Both the position numbers and the translations under genes were made by a program. The notes beneath the pieces are model-generated. The model did no database searches. It saw only the letters and a program-made list of their open reading frames with translations, and had not been told where the DNA came from. Below, piece after piece: positions 1-5,945 of a stretch of 11,605 nt of DNA. Position 1 is the first letter of the stretch; every line of letters starts with the position of its first letter. Source of the stretch: an uncultured Planctomycetaceae bacterium (GTDB lineage: Bacteria > Planctomycetota > Planctomycetia > Planctomycetales > Planctomycetaceae); the NCBI GenBank assembly GCA_903921605.1, contig CAIXQV010000045.1:1-11605 (forward strand), read 5' to 3'.

Positions 1-2198
1 GAAGTCTGTTCGCAGTGATGGCCACTGCTGGCCTGCAGCAACCAGCTGATTCTCAGTGGTCACACCTGCTGCAAGTTTTGAAAGGGAAATTGGACCGAAC
101 GGAAGATCCATACGTCCAATACCAGCATCCAGACTCTGATCCTGAACGCCGATGTTGTAGAAGCCGTCGTCGTACAGCCCTTCAGAGGTGTTCGCGAGAG
201 TCATCGCTTCAACGGGATTACCGACGCTGCTCCATGTGCCGGACGCAAACATTGGTCCGCCATGACATGTTTTGCAGCTAAGGCCGCCACTCATGAACCG
301 GTTGAAACCCTCCTGCTCATCAAAGGTCAGTTGTGTTTCGTCACCTCGCACAAACTTGTCAAAACGACTCTCATCGGAAATCAATGTTCTTTCGTACGCC
401 TGGATTGCGATTCCAAAGAACAAAGCAAAGTTTGCTTCCATCTGAGTATCGCCGGCAACCTCGCCTGCTTCGTAGTTCCAGAATCGTGGCTGAAACGCTT
501 TTCTAATGAGTTCCGCATAGGAGACACTCAGTCCCTTGCCATCGGTGGCAACGAGGTCAGCCAGAACACTGTCACTCTGGTGGACAGTCTGGAGTCCCAG
601 TGGCCGAACACTGCTATCAAGCAGTTTCTTTCCGATGTCAGGAAAACTTCGAGCCCCGTCCGGGCCATGCGACATCTCCACGCTGCTGCCGGCAGGGCCC
701 ACAGCCTGTGATGCCAGCGCTGAATAATCGACCAAAAAGTTCGTGTTCCGTGTTACGACACCATCTGCGTTTTCCCATACACCGGCATTCGGATCCTGAC
801 TGCCGAAGATGTTCTCGCCGTTAAAGAAACGATTGGCGCGGCCGTCCCAGAACTGCCTGACGAAAAACGCCGCGTTGATCACCGACGGTGTGTTTCGCCC
901 CGTAACTTGTCGAGTACGAGATTCGACGGAACCATCCAAAGTAAATTTCGTTTTCAATTCCTCAGATGTTGGTGCTTCACCGACATCCGCACCCGGAGGA
1001 TTGACATGGAGATAGCGTTGCTGAACAACACCCTGAGAACCCAGAACGTCTTCCAGACGTCCGTCTGCGTTCTTCATGAAGTCCGCCAGAGTGACATCCT
1101 GGTTGCCGCCGCTGGCCAACTGATTACGAGTTCGCCAGTCCCCGCCACCAAAATTGTGACAAGTTGCACAAGCGGTCTTGTTATCTGAACCAACCTGTAG
1201 ATCCCAGAACAACGCCTTTCCCAACTGGATGGCCGCTGTTTGATCCTGAATCACGAGATCATTCAAGGTCCCCAGCTTTCGGAAGGATCGATCAAGCACT
1301 GCAGGTTCAGGCAACGAGCTCTTATCGAGTGCAAACTCCTTGAGTGCATCAAGGTCTAACTGCCCGAAGGCCCCTTTCATAAAACCTTCGGGATGAGCCG
1401 CAGATTTCACGACCACTTCCAGATTCTTTTTCTTCAGGGCATCAAGGAACCTCTCGGTTGCGTTCTGCCCCGTCACAGCACCCGCCCATTCAGGCGAAGC
1501 CTCTGCCAACTCGTTTTCCGCCGGCACAAATGGTGGCGCCGTTTCTGTGATCGCCGTCAGACTATTGCCGTTTAGTGTCGCATAAACATCACCTGTCACT
1601 GTGTCACGAATCTCGACAGCAGAGACCTGGTTTGCCTCGAGGAGCCCGGCAATCAGGATCTCGGCATCAAAAGAAGCCCCTGTTACGAGCAACTCTGCAG
1701 ATCCCGAAATAATCACTCCATTCGCGTCTCGGATGTCCAAGCCCTCAGTGAGTCGCAGGCTGGCTGAAGTTTCAAACTCCACTTCACCATTCTCGTTCTC
1801 ATCGAGTTCCTGTTCCGCTTCTGTGGGCGGTCCGCTCGGATTAATCCCCGAACGGAGTGCGTTGGATTCCTGCAAGTGCCGCTTCGCCAGCGACTGTTTT
1901 TCCTTATCCTGACGCTTGTGAATTTCCGTCATCTGTCGATGCAGGCCTTCAATCGCCTGATGATTGACCGGCGATGTTGCGGCTTTTGACTGAATCGTCC
2001 TGTTCAGACTTTCGCGTTGAGCCTCATGCTGTTTCAGAAGTTGCTCCAACTCCTGCTGATGTCGTATCAGCGTCTGCTCCAATACCTGCTGGGGACCAAC
2101 GCCCTGCTGGTGCCTCCAACCATCAGTGCTGAAGAGACAGACGCTGACAGGAACATCGCTGCCAGACCGCTTCTCGTAAAATACTTTGACGACTTCAT
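1..2198 (-). CDS. Secreted di-haem cytochrome c peroxidase (CCP/MauG family), partial, with apparent frameshift near the N-terminus
   Basis: Family members are periplasmic di-haem enzymes that reduce hydrogen peroxide or carry out MauG-like oxidations. Seen: two haem c motifs in one frame 298 codons apart, CATCH (1156-1170) followed by NFGGGD, and CKTCH (262-276) followed by GGPMF. Between them are family-like segments such as NTPSVINAAFF and FWDGRANRF. The start at 2198 has a strong AGGAAGAGG ribosome site and begins a convincing signal peptide (MKSSKYFTRSGLAAMFLSAS...). That frame stops at 2067-2069. The long mature frame is open from 2253 (after a stop at 2254-2256) to the left edge and takes over around 2112 (HQQGVGPQQ...), a shift of one base. 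The first ~100 mature residues are Gln/His/Glu-rich and probably coiled coil. The C-terminus lies beyond position 1. It is either a recent pseudogene, a sequence error, or a gene starting at TTG 2253 without a signal peptide. The haem motifs make the family call secure. Confidence 0.85.
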
Positions 2199-2541
2199 GA
2201 CCTCTTCCTGTAGTCGGAATAATTATTTCTTTAGCGAAACTCAACGGAATCAATTATTCTTTCCCAGTTTGCCTGTCCGACAAAAATCTTTCTTGAAGCC
2301 TCAATTCTTCCGCGCGTCAACTCCACGAACTGGACGAAGTGAAATCTTCGGACTCGTCATGCCCCGTTTTCCCTATTTCGTGGCAGGTTTTTCCACTCCC
2401 CGCATTGCGATTGCGAGATTCCGGAATGGAGATTTGCCAGCAGCTGGAAGTCAGGTGGGGGATAAATCGTACGGATTATTCAGCTTGGACAGGCCGTTTG
2501 CCGTTTCTCCGTCCCAGCTCGTATTCAGAAGAGCTCTCAGG
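2199..2541. promoter_or_regulatory. Intergenic stretch with probable promoter region of the peroxidase gene
   Basis: I see no gene here. The part nearest the peroxidase start is AT-rich and contains two similar 17-bp blocks exactly 30 bp apart (2216-2232 and 2246-2262, GGAAT-AATTATT-CTTT type). These could be part of the minus-strand promoter or an activator site. A minus-strand TTGATT or TTGAGT with a downstream AT-rich hexamer is possible but not convincing. The rest (about 2270-2541) is the flank downstream of the dead integrase. I found no copy of the tRNA-derived att sequence here, so the far end of the older element is not visible. Confidence 0.35.
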
Positions 2542-3309
2542 TCACCGTCGCCAACCGATCTTGCGAGCGACTTCAGCTGCCTTTGCTTTGCGGGCTTTCG
2601 CGTAGTGTTCACTCATGTTGGCTCTCGCATGCCCGAGGACGGCTTGAGTGTGTTCCAGCCCGAATTCCTTCCGCACGGCATCTGCGTTCGTGTGTCGCAA
2701 CTGGTGCGATACCCAGCGTTCGATAACGGCCTTGTCGTGGGGCTCAGTTCGTCCAGCCAGGAGGGGAGCAACACATTTCAGCTGATCGAGAACCGAAGAA
2801 TCAATCAGTTCGTTCGCGCTCGCATGTTTGAAGATTCGTCGAACCCTGCTCATGCCAGCATTGATGGTTCCACGGCACCAGCCAGATTCGACCATTTTCG
2901 CCCGAACGGCTTTGAGTGCCTACGGTCCGAAGTCTTTGGCGGGGAGCAGTCCGTAAAGCTCATTCAGGGGCTTAATGACTGAACGAACGATATGAACTTC
3001 GCTGGTCTGCTCGCCATTCTTGAGATAATGCGATTCAGCATGCCGCAGGAAGACAATGCAGAGTTCACCAAGCGACGGCCCGGGATCTTGCTCAGATTCA
3101 TTTCGTGGAAGTCTTCCACGTTTGGTGGGGGCAATCGGATCAATCGGGATGCCTCCGGCGAACTTGGCGATCAACTCACCATAAGCAATTCGGGAGGATT
3201 CTGAGCCATACGAGCCAAGAAGATAATCGCGTCCGCCAATTCGAACGGGGGCTTGTCCACTTTGCTTGTGGAGCAGATACGACGGAAAAACATTCGCTTT
3301 TCGTGCCAT
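2542..3309 (-). pseudogene. Tyrosine recombinase (phage-type integrase) pseudogene, remnant of an older element
   Basis: The product is homologous to the intact recombinase at 10217-11374: MARKANVFPSYLLHKQSGQ against MAKRTPKYSLHKPTGQ, and KNGEQTSEVH against KNGKQTSEVH. Two lesions are visible. First, an in-frame TAG at 2920-2922 falls just after AKDFGP, and the same frame continues to the end. Second, after LLAGRTEPHDKAV the reading jumps to VSHQLRHTNADAV, omitting roughly 150 residues that in the intact homologue hold the first catalytic arginine (SGMRPGEV) and the beta-hairpin lysine. The C-terminal LRH, VLGH and nucleophile region SEHYAKA remain. The start at 3309 has an AGGAG about 9 nt upstream. 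The linker after AKFAGGIPIDP is longer than in the homologue and contains a palindromic repeat. The gene cannot make an active recombinase. It lies beside an att copy in the same orientation as the active gene, so it marks an earlier insertion. Confidence 0.88.
3098..3120 (-). repeat. Palindromic repeat, copy 1 (inside integrase pseudogene)
   Basis: CGTGGAAG-T-CTTCCACG (3104-3120) is a perfect 8-bp inverted repeat with one central base, preceded by TCATTT. The same block recurs at 3326-3349. In the protein it encodes RGRLPRNE within a linker that the intact homologue lacks. Confidence 0.6.
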
Positions 3310-3325
3310 GTGCGGAACTCCTGAA

Positions 3326-3349
3326 TCATTTCGTGGAAGTTCTTCCACG
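3326..3349 (-). repeat. Palindromic repeat, copy 2 (upstream of integrase pseudogene)
   Basis: This is the same TCATTTCGTGGAAG block as at 3098-3120, with one extra T in the spacer before CTTCCACG. The inverted repeat spans 3331-3350 and is perfect over 8 bp. It lies between the pseudogene start and the terminator beside the left att copy. It may be an operator, an integrase arm site, or a dispersed repeat. Confidence 0.55.
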
Positions 3350-3414
3350 ATTGAAACAGGTATTTCACCGCACTGACGAACGTCGTCAGGTACCGTTGGT
3401 CACGATTCGGGTAC

Positions 3415-3449
3415 AAAAAAAACCGCTGAAAACGTGTTGTTTTCAACGG
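3415..3449 (-). terminator. Intrinsic terminator immediately downstream of the left tRNA-derived att copy
   Basis: Read on the minus strand, CCGTTGAAAAC and GTTTTCAGCGG form a stem with one mismatch around the loop AACAC, followed at once by eight T. It begins about 9 nt after the 3' end of the tRNA-Ala sequence at 3458-3502. If the element excised, this hairpin would terminate the restored tRNA-Ala transcript. At present it may also stop read-through toward the dead integrase. Confidence 0.75.
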
Positions 3450-3457
3450 TCTACGGA

Positions 3458-3502
3458 AAGTGGAGGATAACGGGGTCGAACCGATGACCTCTTGCATGCC
3501 AT
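3458..3502 (-). repeat. attL-like 45-bp direct repeat: 3' part of tRNA-Ala
   Basis: Identical over 45 bp to 11481-11525. It covers tRNA-Ala positions 32-73 (first anticodon-loop base to the discriminator) plus 3 bp of flank. Identity stops on both sides (c against g at the loop end, a against t at the flank). There is no 5' tRNA half, so this copy is not a functional tRNA. It is the distal boundary of the element and probably the former attachment site of the older element to its left. Confidence 0.9.
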
Positions 3503-3979
3503 CCACTTAAGATCTTTCGCGAGTTGGTCGCGAAACGATAGAAAAGCACAGTGTTTCATCGTCTCAGACTGTGCTTTCACTTGCAATAGAATGCAGCCAC
3601 TTGCACAAAGATTTGTGTCAAAGTGTGTAGTGATGGTGTAGTCATCTCGGGCGTGATCGCGGGGCGGCGCTGAGCGCGAGCAGGGCACACTTACTTTCCT
3701 CCCGATTGTGGCGCGGGACACTGATGATGTGACTGCTTAGGCCCGTGTCGATCAATCCGCGGATCTCTCGGAATACGTGTTGAGAGGCAGAGGATCAAAG
3801 CCATGATGTGGTCTGAAAGGTAGAAGGGTTCGATCTCATCACGAAGATTTTTCGCTGCAATGTGCCCTTTTGGGCGTGTGACTTGTTTGGAAAAAAATAG
3901 TAAAAATATTCGTGTCGCTGTGAGCATTCCGATTCGAAGGCTACCCTGAAGCGTTAGGTGGACTAAGTCGCCTACGAGT
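3503..3979. other. Non-coding left end of the element with several inverted repeats
   Basis: No convincing gene is seen; a 78-codon minus-strand frame at 3691-3927 has no family resemblance and a poor ribosome site. Visible structures are TTTCGCGA-GTTGG-TCGCGAAA (3515-3535), AAAGCACAGT-15 nt-ACTGTGCTTT (3543-3577), and CACTTGCA twice with a 20-bp period (3578-3585, 3598-3605). The first structures, within 80 bp of the att copy, are reasonable candidates for recombinase or excisionase arm sites. The AT-rich tract 3890-3910 could belong to the promoter of the plus-strand gene that follows. Confidence 0.45.
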
Positions 3980-4027
3980 TTGAGGCTAAAGACTTACACT
4001 TCCGGCCTATTCATGTGGGGCAATTCA

Positions 4028-5791
4028 ATGACACTATCTGCAATATTCGTTTTTGCCTTCTCCCTAGTTATCGGGGGCGACAAACCACAGTCACGGGTTG
4101 CAGTCAACGCTCAGTGGGCTTACGAAGATTCGATCAGGTTCGCAGATGAAGACCTGCGTGAATCTCCAACGATGGCTGTTATCCCCTGCATGTTGCAGGC
4201 TGAGGAACCAGTTGCAACTGCAGTTGACCAAGCTCGGGAGGCGTACGAGCAGAGCCTTCGTGACACAGACGCAGAGCGACTTAAGACTGTGAAGGACGCG
4301 CACAGTGTTTATGTCAAGCAACTTCAGACCGCCAAGGACGTCTATCTCAAGGAGCTGCGTGGGGACTTGGATGAAGCCTTGGAATCCAAAGATTTGAAAT
4401 TAGCGAATGATATTGATGCCACAATCAAATCGATAACTGAAAGTTCGGTGCCGCCGGACTCCAAGTCACCGCTTACTGTTGCCGCAAAGGATGCATACTC
4501 GTCAGCGACGAAAGAAGCGGCCCTGAAACAACGTCAGCGTGACGAGGCGGCACGGACAGTATTTGAGGACCGACTGAAGGGCTTGATCGATGCGGCAATG
4601 GTGTCAAAGGATCTCCCGGAAGCCAACCGACTGAATGAAATGCTTGCCACGCTAAATGATCGTATGCCCGACGGACTCCAGTTCGTTCAGATTCCGTCTG
4701 GAGAGTTTGAGATGGGCAGTCCAGGCCAAGAAATGGGGCGTGGTCGAGATGAATCGCCTCATCGTGTGAGGATTACACGTCCGTTTGAAATGAGCATTCA
4801 CGAAATTACACAGGAACAGTTCGAGTTCGTTATGGGGACAAATCCCAGTCACTTCAAAGGTCCGAATCATCCTGTGGATCAAGTCACGTGGGAAGAAGCG
4901 GTGAAATTCTGTGACACCCTATCTCAGATCTCTCGGCGACAGGGAAGTGAGTACGGATTCAGGCTTCCTACGGAGGCGGAATGGGAGTACGCCTGCCGGG
5001 CGGGATCAACAACCATGTTTCATTTTGGAGATGATCCGTCACGTCTCGGCGATTATGCCTGGTTCTTAGATAACTCCGGTGAAACGACTCATCCAGTGGG
5101 TCAAAAAAATCCCAACGCATGGGGACTTTACGACATGCATGGAAATGTTTTTGAATGGTGCCAAGATTTCTACTTTGAGCGTGCAGTTGCGTCCGTAGAT
5201 CCGCAGGGGCCTCGTAAAGGCGTTGATCGGATATTGCGGGGCGGTGCTTGGTACAACGCTCCTCGATTCCAGCGATCAGCTAATCGCGGGCAAAAGGGAC
5301 CGCAACATCGTGACCACGGATATGGCTTTCGAGTTGTGCGTGGACCGAATAATGATCCCGCGGGTAGCATCGCACGCTCATTTCTTGTCCCCGTACCCGC
5401 GCTTGGTGCTGTGACCGCTGGTAGTTTTACGGCTTTTACCGTTCCCGCCCATCCAAGGGCGAGGGAAAGCTTCCACGTTGTAATCGAGATTCAACTGCCC
5501 AAAGGCGTGAGTGAGTTTCCAATTCTAGACCTTAGCGGCGAAATGCGAGCAGCGGACGGATATTCGCATAAGATACCATACGACCGTCGTAATCCGTACG
5601 CTGCTTCGACGATCGCGATGCGTGTGCTAGACAAAACAACGAAGCTCCAAATTGAATCTCAACGGGTGCAGTTTATGATCAAGGCGCCGGGGACAAAGCC
5701 ACTTATCCCGCATGTCATTCGGATTCGCTCAGAACTGCTCAACGAAGAGCAGGAGTTAGTTTTGATACCGACCCCGGCCGCAGAAAAATAG
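4028..5791 (+). CDS. Secreted SUMF1/FGE-sulfatase-domain protein with helical repeats, element cargo
   Basis: From ATG 4028 the product has 587 residues. The start is uncertain: TTG 3980 (n-region with RLK) and ATG 4013 are in frame. I chose 4028 because GGGG lies 7 nt upstream and the hydrophobic run LSAIFVFAFSLVIGG follows, a likely signal peptide or lipid anchor. Residues ~65-210 are charged helix, probably coiled coil, with a duplicated unit: DEALESKDLKLANDI and DAAMVSKDLPEANRL. Residues ~213-438 are a SUMF1 domain (FVQIPSGEFEMGSP, LPTEAEWEYACRAG, WGLYDMHGNVFEWC, RILRGGAW, YGFRVVRG). In true formylglycine-generating enzymes the two active cysteines follow RGG; here that stretch reads RGGAWYNAPRFQRSANR with no cysteine, so catalysis of that kind is unlikely and a binding or scaffold role is more plausible. 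The last ~150 residues are beta-rich and unrecognised. It is the only plus-strand gene of the element and is convergent with the replicase. Substrate or partner unknown. Confidence 0.85.
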   Translation: MTLSAIFVFAFSLVIGGDKPQSRVAVNAQWAYEDSIRFADEDLRESPTMAVIPCMLQAEEPVATAVDQAREAYEQSLRDTDAERLKTVKDAHSVYVKQLQTAKDVYLKELRGDLDEALESKDLKLANDIDATIKSITESSVPPDSKSPLTVAAKDAYSSATKEAALKQRQRDEAARTVFEDRLKGLIDAAMVSKDLPEANRLNEMLATLNDRMPDGLQFVQIPSGEFEMGSPGQEMGRGRDESPHRVRITRPFEMSIHEITQEQFEFVMGTNPSHFKGPNHPVDQVTWEEAVKFCDTLSQISRRQGSEYGFRLPTEAEWEYACRAGSTTMFHFGDDPSRLGDYAWFLDNSGETTHPVGQKNPNAWGLYDMHGNVFEWCQDFYFERAVASVDPQGPRKGVDRILRGGAWYNAPRFQRSANRGQKGPQHRDHGYGFRVVRGPNNDPAGSIARSFLVPVPALGAVTAGSFTAFTVPAHPRARESFHVVIEIQLPKGVSEFPILDLSGEMRAADGYSHKIPYDRRNPYAASTIAMRVLDKTTKLQIESQRVQFMIKAPGTKPLIPHVIRIRSELLNEEQELVLIPTPAAEK

Positions 5792-5945
5792 CATTGACCT
5801 CGACGGCAAGACATAAATTCCTTGTATAGGTTGTTCTGTCTCGGCCTTGAAACCGCTTCACGGAATATTGATTGTAGCCGTCCATTTCCCCGTGGATACC
5901 TACCGTCGGCGTTTGTGTTACCCCGCTTTGGGGAGTGGGATCAGG

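Noticed and set aside
262..711. Plus-strand open frame within the peroxidase gene
   Set aside because: It is antisense to the haem-binding part of the peroxidase, whose minus-strand frame is open and carries clear CxxCH motifs.
2017..2982. Long plus-strand open frame of 321 codons
   Set aside because: It runs antisense across the peroxidase start, the intergenic stretch and the dead integrase. Its product has no family features, and the minus-strand readings explain the region.
3458..3502. Second functional tRNA-Ala gene
   Set aside because: Only positions 32-73 are present; the acceptor 5' strand, D arm and half of the anticodon arm are missing.
3691..3927. Minus-strand frame of 78 codons in the left end of the element
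   Set aside because: There is a weak ribosome site, no recognisable features and no operon partner; it is not distinguishable from chance.
4028..5791. Diversity-generating retroelement target (SUMF1/C-type lectin fold proteins are common targets)
   Set aside because: There is no reverse transcriptase gene and no template repeat in the window, and the domain is followed by a further 150-residue part instead of ending at a variable region.
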